Shown here piece after piece: positions 42,452 through 55,500 of a stretch of 64,000 bases of DNA. Position 1 is the stretch's first letter; every line of letters begins with the position of its first letter. Location: the NCBI GenBank assembly GCA_022592445.1, contig JABYQR010000112.1, positions 1 through 64,000 of the forward strand, in the 5' to 3' direction. Both the position numbers and the translations under genes were made by a program. The stretch comes from Cytidiella melzeri. Taxonomy: Eukaryota > Basidiomycota > Agaricomycetes > Polyporales > Irpicaceae. The notes under the pieces were generated by a model. It was not told where the DNA came from. It saw only the letters and a list, made by a program, of their open reading frames with translations, and did no database searches.

Positions 42452-45400
42452 ATGAAGATGTCAACATCGAGTGCTCCAAAAGTCCCAAATTCGACCCCAA
42501 TCTCGGCTCGACCAGCACTCCGCGCTCCCATTCATAATCCTTACGACAAATTCTCTCAACCAGAGTTCGACGCGTGGATTGGGGACCTTACCAGCGTGTT
42601 GAAGCGTGCTCTAGGACATGAGCCACCCTCTCCGCAGCCCGCCAAACCCAAACCAAGCGCTTCCTTCGCGGATATTTCAGTGGCCTTCGACGAGGATGTG
42701 GCAGAAGATTCATTCGCCGAGATCAAAGCTCGTCGTGCGGCGAAGGGCAAGCAGCGAGCTGTAAGGGATGAAGACGAAGAAGAGTTCGAAGTCGAGACTT
42801 CCATTGTTGGTGAACATATTGCAGAGGAAGAAGATATCCTGCAGGACTTGGGTTACTCGCCACACCGGTACGATAGCCAGCCTGAAGAAGGTAGCGAAGA
42901 CGAAGAGGCTGCGCCTGTACTCTTCAATAATGCGGATGAGCCTATTGAGATTCTGTCCAGCGACGAAGACGAAGGAGAATATGACGACGACCAGGTGGAT
43001 GCGGCGAATGTCGACAGCGGTCGTTTTGTAGAGGATGGGAGAGAGTACGAAGACATTGAAGACGAGGGGGACGGCATCCTGCGGCATATGCAAGGAGAGG
43101 AAGACGAATTGGACGACGGTAAGAGCTGTCCTTGTTTGTTTGCGTTTTACAATTGAGGTCTTGTGTAGAGCTTAATGCTGAGGAAGAGGAGGACGGTCCG
43201 GATAGCCCTCCCGCCGAGCTATCAAATGCACGATACAGCACAAGGAGATCTGCGGAAGACGACGATGACGACAATTCAGAAATGCCTTACAATGCTCGTT
43301 CAAGGGCGGGCAAAGTTGACGAGACTGAGGACGAAGAGGATATCGAAGAGATAGAAGGTGACTCTTCAATAGCATACCTCCGAATATTCTTCTCTCTGAC
43401 GATCAGCAACTTGTAGACGAAGAATTCGCTCCTACGCATCCTGTAAGACAGCTGCCTGCTGTTGAGTTGTTAGACAAATGGGAGGGCCCGCGCGTGTATG
43501 CCGAGGATTTCTATGCCGGTGGAGACCAGCCTCAAAAGTATATGTCTACACATACGCCTTCGCATCTCACGCCGCCGCCTGGTTCCCCGAAGGGTTTGGA
43601 CGACCTGGGGCATACATCAGACGCGCCTACATCCGTGGGGAAAAGCAATTGCGTGATAGGGTCTCCCGAAGTGACAGAGGTGGACGACGAAGACGAAGAT
43701 GGAGAAGAAATCTACGAAGCGCCACCCACATTCAGCATGCCTACTGAAGAGGAGGTACGGGCCATGAGCCGTTCTGGGCTCTTTGACGAGCTCCAAAATG
43801 GTGCAACTGTTTCAGTGGACGCCGATGAGCCTGTTGACTTTACCTCCGATCTGCAGCAATCTATCGCAGGACGTGCACAGAGCGATGAGCTCGTTAGTCC
43901 TGCTGTTCATACACCTGAACGGCCTCCTTCTGCTCGTCAGTTTGTTCCTCATGACCGGTCGCTTTCCCCGATACGCGTTTCCCCACGCGGACATCTTGAC
44001 TGGAACAATCCTCCTGCTTTCCCTACGGGCATCCCGATCAGTCCGTCAAAATCACCTCGTCCTCGTTACAACAACGTCCTCTTGATGGATGACGTTGTTG
44101 AAATCACTGATGAGTATGACGAAGATGATCGCGGTGAAGAAGCCCAAGATGATGATGAACAAGACGACGATTTTGTTGGGCCTGCGCCTCTCGGGACCAG
44201 CGACCTAGACATTTTTACAAACCACGATGAAGTACTCCCGGACGCCCAGGAGCTACTGTCTAGTCCAGTTGCTCACCTTCCCGAATCCGTCATCGAAGAC
44301 TTTGACGTGTTTTCTGCTGATGGTGAGTGTAACACTGTATCCAGACGATTCGTAGTCTAATGCCGCTTAGACTCGTTTGAGAACATTCTGCGTACACAGC
44401 CGGACTCTGCCTACCCTGAGATTGAAGTGATGTATGCCCCTACCGAGGGTCTAGATGCATCGAAAACATTCAGCGAGACAAGGCTGGGGACATTCGATAA
44501 AGAAAGATTAGAGCCGCTCACTGCCCCTGGTACGGGATTTGGCGATTTACCTGGCAATGGGATTGATCAGGATGAACTCAACTTCTTCGAAGTTCACATG
44601 AATGGCGTCCAGGATTCAGCGCAAGGCCCACAGCGTGCTGCAGCTCCTCTCGGCGACGATTCTTCTATCCAGATGACTTCCAAGGTTGAAGAGCGGAATG
44701 TCGACAGAATTATCCAGGAGGTTCCTGCAGAGGGCCTTTCTTCAACATCAGAAGAGCCTTTGGAGGGACAGAATGTTACCGACTCCGTCGATGCCGTTGA
44801 GATTACGAACCAAGTCATCGACTATGTTGTAGTGTCAAAATCCTCTGTGGAAGAGGTCGCTGCCGAAGGTTTGCGCGAGGAGGTGAGCTCGACCTATCAC
44901 ACCCAACCATTAGTGTGTGATATTGACGTCTAGCCGCTAGATGACCGATGACCCACCGGACGGCCAGTCAGCCAGCGGACAGGATACGCTGCAAAGCGCC
45001 GAAACGGCTGCGAAGACTGTTGTCGAGCAGACAGATGTGGATCCCACTGCGGATGTTTGGAATGTGGCATTTGGGTCGACTGATCATGAAAGCGACACAA
45101 GCCCACCATTGGCACCTGACTTGATTGGCGCTGACGGTACCGCAAAGAGCCTTGACGTCGAGCAACTTGCAGGGACAGATAGTCCTACCGAGGTGAGTAT
45201 GCTTTCTTGCTATATACCTTCAGCTGATGACAATGGCGACTAGGTCGCTAAATTCGCGGTCGGTGAGGTGTCAACTCCCGCTCTTGACCAAGACCTACAC
45301 GCGGACCAGACACGCAGGAGTAATGTTAAAGACTCTTCAGAGCCAATCACTGCTCATAGGGTGCTTATACATGACTACGTAAACTCCCAGCAATTCTCAC

Positions 45401-47765
45401 CTCAGATCGACCTCCAGGCCCAGTCAGAAGCGATGCTGCAACCAGGCGTTCCGATGCCTGTTTCAGCAGATCCTAACGTTCCAGATCCTGCCAGCGTGCA
45501 CACTAGCCCAACGGACTCGCCAAAACCAGTTGAGGAAGAGGAAGAGGGCGCTGGTACAGCAGGTCCGGACATATCCATCGCTAGCGCAATTCGCCCTTCT
45601 TTGTTGAAGCAACTCTCTGGTCATCGGACTGTCAGTGGGCTGTTCACCCCTATGAGCGAACTCAGCTCGTCCCCGCCTTCGCCCAGTTACCAGGATGGCA
45701 CTGATGATTTGGCAATCAATGTCCCTGAGCCCGTCGCTGGAACGTCAGCAGCTGGCTCTGCTCAGTTAGCGACCTCCGAGTCAGATGGACCTCATGAGGC
45801 GAACGTTCAATTTTCGCCCCCTGTGGTTGGTGAAGCTCATGAGGACGCTACGACGCTGCATGGTGTTGATTCCGACGCTCAGGATGCGTCGGTGACGCCT
45901 GCCATTTATCCTGAGGCACTGGCTCCTGTATCGTCTGATCAGCCCATAGAACTGGTGTCTCTATCACCCCCTACCGATGCTGATGCAGACGCCGACGGAG
46001 AAGACGATGAGGACTACGAGCTTACAGCCAAGATACGACCGAAAATTGGATCCACTCATTCGTCTCAGAGCCCAGAACGATACGTTGAACTAGTGTCAAG
46101 GCCCCTGTTAGCTATACCAGAAATTCAGATCAATGGCGCAGCATCACCGGACGAAGCGACCGAGAGCGATCTTCCTAAACAGCAAGTCTCGCAGTCGTAC
46201 GTACTCAAATGTTTGATCGCAGTACAAGCTGAAATGCATGATCTTTCAGAGCTGAGACAGCGGCCACAACCGATATCCCGGCCCAGCTGGTTTCTCAGGC
46301 GATGGTTAGCTCCGATAGTGGACTACCCCCGTCACCTGTTGCAGAGTCCGAAAACACTGTCCTGCCCCGTTCAAAGAAACGCAAGAGAGCTCCTCCAGCT
46401 CTGACATTGCGTCTGACACGATCTCGTTCGTCAAGGTCGGAACAGGAGCAGCAAGACCTACCAGATGTCGCTGCGGGAAAATCAACGAAGAGCAAGGGTA
46501 AGCAAAGAGCTCATGAGGTCGACACCCTTACTGGGGGCTCCTCGCCTCCTGAACACCCAGATGGCGTCAAAAGCGCTGGAGAAGTGGCTCGCAATGGCTC
46601 TCGCGCATCCTCCGTGGCATCTTCCGCTATCAGCGAACTTTCCGTGCCCACAATGTTATCTCCGACACTACAGCTCCCACCACTCCAGCACACTGCGTCT
46701 CTACCCTTGATGCATGCTCATGGCGTCGCCCACAACCACGGGCCAGCGATTCATCAACATCGTCCAATCGCAGTCTCCCCGTCACCTCCTGTTCCTCCTG
46801 CAGCTCCAACTCAAAGTGAGGATTCGCGGCCCAGCCCTCAGCCAAGTGAACCTGCTATGGAGCGCATTGTTCAACGAAACGTGCATCCATCTATGCCTTC
46901 GAGTTCCCCGGTCACTCGGTCGAACTGCCGCTTCCATAAAATCAGCATCCCACAAGAAGGCAAAGACACAAAGTTACATTTCGCGGTTCCAGGCTGTTCA
47001 TTGAACCATGAGCTCATGCGGGAGGAAGAGATCCAAGATCATGGTGTCGCGACTAATGACGATCAAATACTTCCCGATGTCGAGTCGTTGGGCCTGGATC
47101 CTTACGTTCTTAGCCTTCTGCGGCAGCTGGTAGGAGTCGATCTTTTGAGGGAGCAAGAGGTCTTTTTCTTACCGCAGACGGGAGATCGCTACCGTCGGCC
47201 CAAGAAAAGTCTCAAATCGAGACTGTCTGCAGTTGATACTATCAGCGGAAGAATGACCAACTCCAGCGCACCTCGGAAGAAGGGAAACGTCTTAAAGCTG
47301 GGCACTTCGTCGTCCGCAGGGTCCAGGTCGGCATCTGTTGCCCGGAGTGACCGTATGTCAACGCGAAGTACCGCTACTTCTGTGTCCGATAACGATATGA
47401 GCGAAGGCGAGAGTAGAACAAAGGCTAAGCGTGCGAAACGAGCTCCGAGCAAGGTACCTTCTGTGGCGAGCTCTTCGGGTGCGGCGGTCGATGAGCCACC
47501 CAAGCGCCCTACGAGGAGAAGTAGACGGCTTCAAACAGATGCGTTTGCGTACAAGCCGTCAGTGGAGAGCGACGGAGACAGCAGCGACGACGAGGTTGGC
47601 CGAAGGACGGCTAGAGATGGCAATAATCGTCAAGGGACCAAGCGAAGGCGTGCTGCCGATGATGCTCGAGGTGATACTGCTGAGGACGACGTGAGCAAGA
47701 AGAAGAGGCGGGTCGCGAAAAGTTTGTCTGCTGATCTTGAGCAATCAAAGGGCGAGGATAAATAG
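42452..47765 (+). CDS. Large acidic, Ser/Pro-rich protein of unknown function
   Basis: I do not recognise a domain. ATG 42,452 (MKMSTSSAPKVPN) is followed by an ordered N-terminal patch (HNPYDKFSQPEFDAWIGDL, TSVLKRALGHEPPSP) and then long acidic runs. Introns occur at about 43,119-43,169, 43,358-43,416, 44,322-44,369, 44,884-44,935 and 45,193-45,242, with more near 46,200-46,300. The middle is Ser/Pro/Glu-rich with repeated SP and TP sites. The last part is basic (RSKKRKRAPPALTLRLTRSR, RPTRRSRRLQT, TKRRRAADD, KKKRRVAKS), with several nuclear-localisation-like clusters. A more ordered stretch (SLGLDPYVLSLLRQLVGVDL, LREQEVFFLPQTGDRYRRPK) lies about 200 residues before the end. Stop TAG is 47,763-47,765. 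Most likely a disordered nuclear or chromatin protein; that is inference from composition. Confidence 0.75.
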
Positions 47766-47877
47766 TCAGACATCGTGTTGTACAGATTCTTACCCACGTT
47801 TAGCTAGTCATCAGGTACTGTAGTAATACTCAAAATATTCCGGTTCCAAATCTACAACTACATGAACATGGTCTCGC

Positions 47878-49345
47878 CTAGCAGATACAGCCACACGATT
47901 CAGACGATGAACTAGAACTCGTTCGCTCGAAGCGATTAAATCTTACTTCTTCAGTCGCATGCGTGCCCACACACTGCTTCCCTAAGCGTTTTATCTCGTT
48001 GTTGACAATCCCGGCCATGACTGTTTGTGAGGGCATGGAATCATCAACTATGACTTTGAGGGTCGAGCCGTCGAGCGTCGTCGAGTACAGGATCTGAGCC
48101 ATCAATTGGCTAGCGTTAGGCACGTCTAGGCGTACGTCCTGGAGAATCGCCAGCTCCTCTCGCAGGGAGTCTACGAACAGCTGACCGTTGAAACAGAGCT
48201 CGTAAATCCTTGGAATGGTATAAAGTGAGCCGATATGCCTAGCTTGCGTGATGTCATTGGTATACAAGGCAGTAGAGATGAGGCACCGCATGAGCTGTCT
48301 GCGGTGTTCGATTTTGAGGCTATGCATGATGTCGCCTAGGTGCTGCTGGTCGTGATGGAGGAAATATGATTTTGCCCAGTCTTCGCAATCTCGTTGCATC
48401 CATTCGTTGTCTTCTGCATCGGCGCGTTCGGAGAAGAGGTCGGCGTCGAGGTCATCACCGTCTTCATCGTCATAATACTCGTCTAGCGCGATGCCATACA
48501 CCTCGACCCTTTTGTGAGTCGAGCCAAACACATCACGCGGTGTGGGATAAGCAGCTCGCTCGAGAATCCCCTGTGGCAGCGAGGTTAGTTCAACCAGGTG
48601 ATTTGATGATATGCGACAACATTACCATCATCAGGTATCGCACCTTGGGAGACAAGCCGTCCTCCTTCAAGACTTGTTTAATGAGATCTGCGACATGAAG
48701 AGTTCCCAATATATGGAGTGCGTTGAAAGCCGAGGTGATGGGAGATAGGAAGCGACAAAGCACGACGGCTAGATGTTCGTCGTTGTGCCGCACACCGTCG
48801 ATTAGGGAAGCTAACAGGTCGCCCACGTCGTTACTGACCAAGACGCCGTGCACGAGGAGCTCTCCCAGGAACCGCATCAAGCCTTCGAGTTCCCCAGGTG
48901 TGTTGGCTGCGAGAGTGCGATTGAACTCGTCGATGGCGAGAAGACTGATCATAGTCTCGAAGGATCGGAATGGGTTGCCGATGTGTAGGATGTCAACCTT
49001 CCGCCAACGACTCCGCTCTGCTTCGAGCACATCGACGACCCTCTGGCAGAGGAGAGCATATATAACCTGTCGGGTCTCCTCTGTGGCGCCTCGATGGAAC
49101 ACAGCTCGCACGAACGCTTCGAGAGCGTCCCGATCTTCGCTCAGCTCGATACTCCATGTTAGCTGTGCAATGCGGTTCGCGATGGCGTCGAAATTACGGG
49201 TTGCCAACTTGTTCAGGAGCCCACAAAGGGTTTTTGATAATACTGAACGGCAGATAGGCGTGCTCCAGGACCTCCATTTTCCTTTCACGGGCGAAGAGCC
49301 GGGGTTGAACTTAGCAGGGGATAGAAGCGGCGTGAAACTTGACAT
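47878..49345 (-). CDS. MIF4G-domain protein (eIF4G-like)
   Basis: Two exons. ATG 49,343-49,345 (MSSFTPLLSPAKFNPGSSPV) leads into a helical MIF4G-type domain: RSVLSKTLCGLLNKLATRNF, LEAFVRAVFHRGATEETRQV, IYALLCQRVVDVLE, LEGLMRFLGELLVHGVLVSN, HVADLIKQVLKEDGL. An intron at about 48,572-48,627 (branch CTAAC) joins MM to GILERAAYPTPRD. The second half is acidic then helical (EYYDDEDGDDLDADLFSE, HRRQLMRCLISTALYTNDIT) and ends in a Ser-rich tail with CGCIC before TAG 47,878-47,880. The terminal CGCIC is odd and could be a lipidation or metal site. An RNA-helicase or translation-factor partner role is inferred from the fold. Convergent with the acidic-protein gene. Confidence 0.7.
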
Positions 49346-50003
49346 GGTGCTGTAGCGTGTAGATGGCCGACCATGGGCAGCTTTATATCACTGAGTACAA
49401 TGATATCCCCGGTATGATACGCACCAGGGCGAAGGACGCTGCTAGACATCATTTGAGTCGTCCATCATATACGGCATGTTGGGAGGAGACACAGGGGAAA
49501 GCCGTTCATTTGAGAGTCGGCCTAACAGCTGCCGGTGAATTCATCATGCGACAGTGATACATTTGATAGCACAGAGGATTATGAAGGCTTACGGGCAAGT
49601 TGAAGGCTAGATGAGGAGAGCTTAGTGGTAAGCAGCGTACTTTCGTGCGACAATAGGATACCTTGTGTGACACGTGAACATCTACCGACAGACACCGAGA
49701 TACTGTAGTGATGAGGAACATGCCGTGGCTTTCATGACGCTCGCTTGCGTGTGGCCGTTCGGAAGTCCTGCTAGATGCAAAGGTTAGTTGGTGGACTGTG
49801 CGCATCCACTCAGTAGTCAAGAAAATGATATCACATTACCATCCATGAGAGGTGGGCATGGGCAGCAGGGTAGGGAGATCAGAAATGAAATGAAGCAATT
49901 CATGTATCGCATACAAGTGCCGTATATCTGTACATAGGCAAGTATGAACCACTCGAGCATATGGGGCAGGCAGTTGACGGAGAATGACGTTCAAAGCGGC
50001 AGT
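49346..50003. other. Gap between MIF4G and BLES03-like genes
   Basis: Promoter of the MIF4G gene on its left and 3' end of the BLES03-like gene on its right. No gene supported. Confidence 0.45.
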
Positions 50004-51835
50004 TCACGACCTGCCGCCCCTTTTGAGAGCTTTCGTGGGTCGAGCGTCTTCATCGTCTTCATCCGATTCGGTCTTTGCTCTCTTCTTTGTCGACGCGTTC
50101 CCGGTCGCTTTCTTGGCTTGGAGCTCCCGCTTTCTTGCATCAAGCTCGTCATTGTCCACTTTATCTGATGCGAACTCATGGCCAGCTTTCTTCTTTTGTG
50201 CTGGTTTTTTAGCTTTCGCTTTGATGGCTTCTTCCGCTTTCGACGTCGGCTTTCCACTAGGAGCTTGCTCATCTTCGGATTCGGATGCAAAAATGTCGTT
50301 CTTAACAGCTTTCTTCTTGAATTTCGGTTGAGCTTTGGTAACCGAGGACGTCTCAGCTTCAGGCTTCTCTTCAGCCGCCTTCTCAGCGCTCGCAGTGTTC
50401 GTCTTATTAATCTCGGCATAGAACTCGTCCTTCAAACTCTGGGCATTCGTGCGTTTAGCTGAACTGTTGAGTTAATGATGAGAATGAGCATGCCTACCTT
50501 TATTTCCGTGTCTTTCATGAGAGCGGAGTTCTTCCAAATCTGCACGAGGCATGGCGATTCATTTAATAAATTGGCAATATTTAGGAATTTTAAACGTACC
50601 GTCGACTGGATACCGCTGGCGTGTTTGCTATCCAGGCCTATAGTGGCGTTTAACCGGTCATGAATGCCTAGCAGGGTCCATGGATGCAGGGTTCGGCCGG
50701 AGTGAAAACTCACCAATCGCGGTATATAAATTAGACTTCACGCCCATGAGGTTCATCCCATGCTTACGGAGCAAAATCTTCATTACCTGAAAGCCGATGG
50801 ACCATGTTACTTTCACTTGTAACTCACAGCGAGGGTCTCACCTCCGTAACTTTGTCCTGGTCATAAACGTCCGGCATATACAGACACATGACGTGTTGGT
50901 AGTTCGGCGTTTCCTCCTTAGGACACGTGGAGACCTTCGCAAGGTTCGCACATGTCGCTGCTAATGGACCCTCAATGAGGGAGGCTACAGTCAAGCATGA
51001 ATACGCGAAGTAAATGCAAACAATGAGGTGTCCAGGGCTTACTTGCTAGTGTCGACCATATGAGGTCAACCTTTTCCGGAGGAGCGAAGATGAGCCTAGA
51101 TTGCCGCTATACATCAAGTCCGCAACGGATCTTTGACAAAGCATCCGCACCACTTTCCGGAAACCCATCCGCAACGAACGGAGATGGACTTGAGGTTTTC
51201 TGTAGCGTCAGCTTGCGCCTGAGCATGATAGTTCATATCGGTGAGTACGTAAAACAGCGTTATGAGATTATTTGGCTTACCTCTTCGCGAAGCTCCTTTT
51301 TGCTTTTCACGCCTTTCTTCTTATTGGCACGAATCGGTATCGATGCATTATTCTGTAAATCAGCTGAATATGTGGTTTCCGGATAGATAGCCGCAAAGGA
51401 CGACTTACCTTGATATTCTCGACTTTCTCCGTTGTTTCTTCTACTGCGCAATTTGAGAATCAGTTTGTGCTTTGGGAGAAAGAAGGTCAGATGTACACAG
51501 AATAGTCGCTTCCTTTATTGCCTTTTCCATATCCACGTCTTCCTTTGGCGAGTCGCTCTTCTCCACCCATAACCACTGATTGACACAGCGGCTCCTGAGA
51601 TCAATTGCAAGCATATATCCCACAAAGAGGAAGACTTACAGGCTTAGTCCCATCGTCCTGAACCATAGATGGCTTATACTGGCGTGTATCTCAATTTAGC
51701 GTGTGGATAATCTGGACGGACTGGTTTGTTCCTACACACCTTCTTGAGGAAGTCTTGCAGCGCGAGCTCACAGTTCGTATGCCAGAAGTACGGGTAGGAC
51801 TCTGCCTTGGGTAATGCATCGTCATCAGCACCCAT
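50004..51835 (-). CDS. BLES03/UPF0696-like (DUF1917, eIF4E-fold) protein
   Basis: A multi-exon gene from ATG 51,833-51,835 (MGADDDALPKAESYPYFWHT) to TGA 50,004-50,006. The N-terminal exons read FWHTNCELALQDFLKK, YKPSMVQDDGTKP, and RCVNQWLWVEKSDSPKEDVD. The core segments LIFAPPEKVDLIWSTLA, SLIEGPLAATCANLAKVST, QHVMCLYMPDVYDQDKVTEV and LLRKHGMNLMGVKSNLYTAI match the BLES03/C11orf68 (DUF1917) family, which has an eIF4E-like fold and no settled function. After WKNSALMKDTEIK the C-terminal exon is a charged, Lys/Glu/Ala-rich tail (HEFASDKVDNDELDARKREL, KKRAKTESDEDDEDARPTK) ending GGRS, probably nuclear. The tail is an addition to the usual family length. Confidence 0.75.
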
Positions 51836-52566
51836 CGTTGAGTTTCTCTGGCTAATAAGGGCCGGTAGATGATTTATTCCAGGTGCGGATGTGTGACCGT
51901 CGCAGATGAGAAGGCCGTGGTGGGCGGTGGCTGAAGGAGGTCGAGCTGCAAAGGCTCGTGACAGTCGGAGTTATCTACAGTACATCGGTGTGACCTATGC
52001 CTGTGACAGGAGCACACTGACGTCCGAGGCAAACTCACAGGAATAAGGAAGATTGGATATTGCATGTTCGAAGTAGAAGGGTTTTAATACATGTTCTGCT
52101 GGCTAAGCACTAACCACGAAAGACTGTGAATGACTAATGAATGAATGCAGGAAACAAGGGAAAACTACGAGTGCGTAGAGGAAGGCAAACAGCAAGGAAT
52201 GAAATCCGTCGCAAGGTCTGGACGACAGGTCCGCGGGGGAACTTCAATGTCATGTCAAATGTTCTCTTTGTAAACCAGAGGAGCAAGAGGGCTGACACAA
52301 TATCGTTGGTTCTCATTTATGGCTGGCCCGGTAGGATCTCATCGTTATCCCTGCACACATTTAATTGAGAACAACACTCTACAGGCACATTCTATGACCT
52401 TCACAAAGTCATCGAGCCGCTGTCCTGCATGAAGTTGAAGTTGTACGTGTATTAGATACCGACGATATACCTGTGCTGCAGTTTGTACTTTTGGGAAATA
52501 CTATCTAGATTGAAAGGTAGATGGACGTGCCAGCTTGGAGCTTGGGTTTTTGTGGCGCAAACTTCC
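51836..52566. other. Gap between BLES03-like gene and CPA2
   Basis: No gene supported. Short open frames have no splice or family support. Confidence 0.45.
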
Positions 52567-55500
52567 TTACGCCCTCTTCCCAACAAACTCCCTCCATGAC
52601 CGAACCTCAGATGGGATACGGCCTTCGGTATACTTCCTCAGTCCACCCTGAGGAACCTTCTTTGCTAAGCTCTCCACGAAGAGCTGTGCGCAACGGGCGT
52701 TGTTCAGGAGCGGAAGTCCAAAATCGACGGCGTTTCTACACGATAACAAGTAAGAACATATCAAGCTCAGTAAAAAGGTGTGCATAATGCTTACCGCCGA
52801 GCAACATAATCTTCGTCGAGTGCGTTCTTGCCGCGTGCCTTCGCAAGGTTGATGACACACTCTATATCATATTCGTCGAATACTTCACGTAGTTTGCGCT
52901 TGTCCGAAGTCGGGAAGATGATCCGCTTCGCCGATACGTAAGACAGCTCATTCAAAAACTGCTCGACTACCGGCGAAGAGCAGTAGAGCCTGAACCCGAG
53001 GTCGATCAAGGTTTTGGCAATAGTAGCCATCTCTGGTTTGCTCGTGTCCCCGCCAATCAGAACTCCACTGCCCTGACGAGGGACCTTGAAGCCCGTTTGA
53101 CTCAAGAGGGCAGCCCAGTATGCCTCATGAATATCTTGACCAAAACTAGCCACTTCTCCGGTACTCGCCATCTCTGTAAGCGCCACTCAGTGCTAGTTCT
53201 CCCACAGCTCAATTTGCCAGCATAACTTACCAACTCCAAGGAAGGGATCCGCACCGCCGAGGCGAGTCCAAGAGAATTGGGCGACTTTCACAGCGGTGTA
53301 GTCGCGCTTCTCGGCCATGGCATCGACCGGCTCGGGAACATTGTGTCCGGAGATGGCAGCCGCAGCATAATCAATGAAATTGTACCCGAGGACCTTGGAG
53401 ACGAAGGGGAATGACCGCGAGGCACGGAGATTGCATTCAATGACCTTCAGCTGTGCTTCCTGGCCATCTTCTGCGGGCTTCTTGATAATCTGCATGTTGT
53501 AAGGACCAGAGATGTCAAACGCAGCGGCAACCTTCTCAGCAATCTCCTTGAGACGAGTCATGTCAGACTCGTTGAGCGAGACGGGTGGAAGAACAAGAGT
53601 TGCATCTCCAGAATGAACGCCAGCGTTCTCGACGTGTTCGGAGACAGCGTGAATGAGGAGCTTGCCCTTATGAGCCACAGCGTCGACGTCGATTTCCTGG
53701 GCGTTGTCGATGAACTTGGTAATAACGACAGGATGGAGGGGAGAGACGTCTGCGGCAGCTGAGAGGTTGTATTCCAAGGCATCCTCCTCATACACGACGT
53801 TCATAGCAGCACCAGAGAGCACGTACGACGGACGGATAAGCACCGGGTAGCTAGTGAAAGCGTCAACAAGGCTGCCGCGTTATATGAAGTGGAACACACT
53901 CACTCAACCTTCGAGGCAAACTCTTTCGCAGCTTCCAGAGATGATACCTCAGTCCACTCCGGTTGGTCTACACCGATGCTATCCAGAATTGAAGAGAACT
54001 TGTGACGATCTTCTGCATTATCAATACTTTCCGGGTCTGTACCGAGAACAGTAACTCCACTGTTTTTCAGACGCAACGCAATGTTCTGCGGGAGTTGACC
54101 TAGAAAATGCGCACAGTGAGCCACAAGGTACATAGAGCAGCTACATCAGTGAATATCGCTTACCACCGACGCTGACGATGACACCCTGCGACTGTTCCAG
54201 TTCATAAATATCCATGACACGCTCGTATCCCAACTCCTCAAAATAGAGGCGGTCAGCCTCATCAAAGTCGGTGGAGACAGTCTCTGGGTTGTAGTTGACC
54301 ATGATGGTCCTCTGGCCCATCTCCCTCAACTTGCGAGCGCACGTTACAGCGCACCAATCGAACTCGACGCTGCTCCCGATACGGTAAACACCGCTTCCGA
54401 GGACCATGGTACCGTGTTCGTCGAAATTGACGTCATGTTCGGTTGCGTTGTACGTCGTGTACAGATAGTTGGTGTGCGCGGGATATTCAGCTGCGAGGGT
54501 GTCGATTCGCTTGACGAATGGTGTGATACCCCAAGACTTGCGCTGAGCGCGAACGACATCTTCCTTTGAGTTGACGAGGTCGGCGATGTGTGAATCAGAG
54601 AAACCTTGACATTTAGCACGCTTCATCAGCTCAGCGTCAACCTTCTCGAGCGAACCGGCTTGCTTGAGGGCGTACACAGTTTGGACGATGTTGTCAATCT
54701 TGTACAGGAACCACTGCGTGCGAGATGTGTCTATTCAGTAACACGTCTCGCACATACCGAAAGACTAACTAACCTTGTCAATCTTCGTCAAATCGTGGAT
54801 CTGATCGACAGTGTAGTTCTTGTTGAAAATCGCGTATGCGACAGCGAACAACCGCATGTCCGTAGGTTTGGACAAGGCTGTGTCAATATCCTCCGGCTGA
54901 ATGTAGGCCTCGAAACCCTTCCAGCGAGGATCAACTTGACGAATAGCCTTCTGGAGCGATTCCTCAAAGGTACGACCGATAGCCATGACTTCACCGACAG
55001 ATTTCATCGCCGAGCCGACTTCACGGTTCACCTGAGACGAAAACTTGGCCAAATCCCATTTCGGGATTTTCGTCACAATGTAGTCCAAAGAAGGCTCAAA
55101 ACAGGCCGTGGTAGTCTTCGTCACAGCGTTTGGAAGTTCAGGGAGAGTGTGACCAAGAGCAATTTTCGCGGCGGTGTAAGCAAGGGGATAACCGGTAGCC
55201 TTGGATGCCAGTGCACTGTTACCGATGAATAAATATTTAATTTGGGCTGGAGTATAGCTTGTCCTTACCTTGATCGACTTAGGCGGGCGTTGACCTCAAT
55301 GACGCAGTACTCCCTACTGTATGGGTTCAGTGCATACTGGATGTTGCATTCGCCGATGACACCAAGATGACGAATGACCTTCAGGGCAGCGGAACGGAGC
55401 ATGTGGTATTCATCGTCCGGTAGGGTTTGCGATGGAGCGACGACAATCGAATCGCCAGTATGTGTGCCGAGGGGGTCAAAATTTTCCATGTTGCAGCAGA

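Noticed and set aside
49506..49820. Minus-strand open frame between the MIF4G and BLES03-like genes
   Set aside because: No domain, no splice support and no strong start context.
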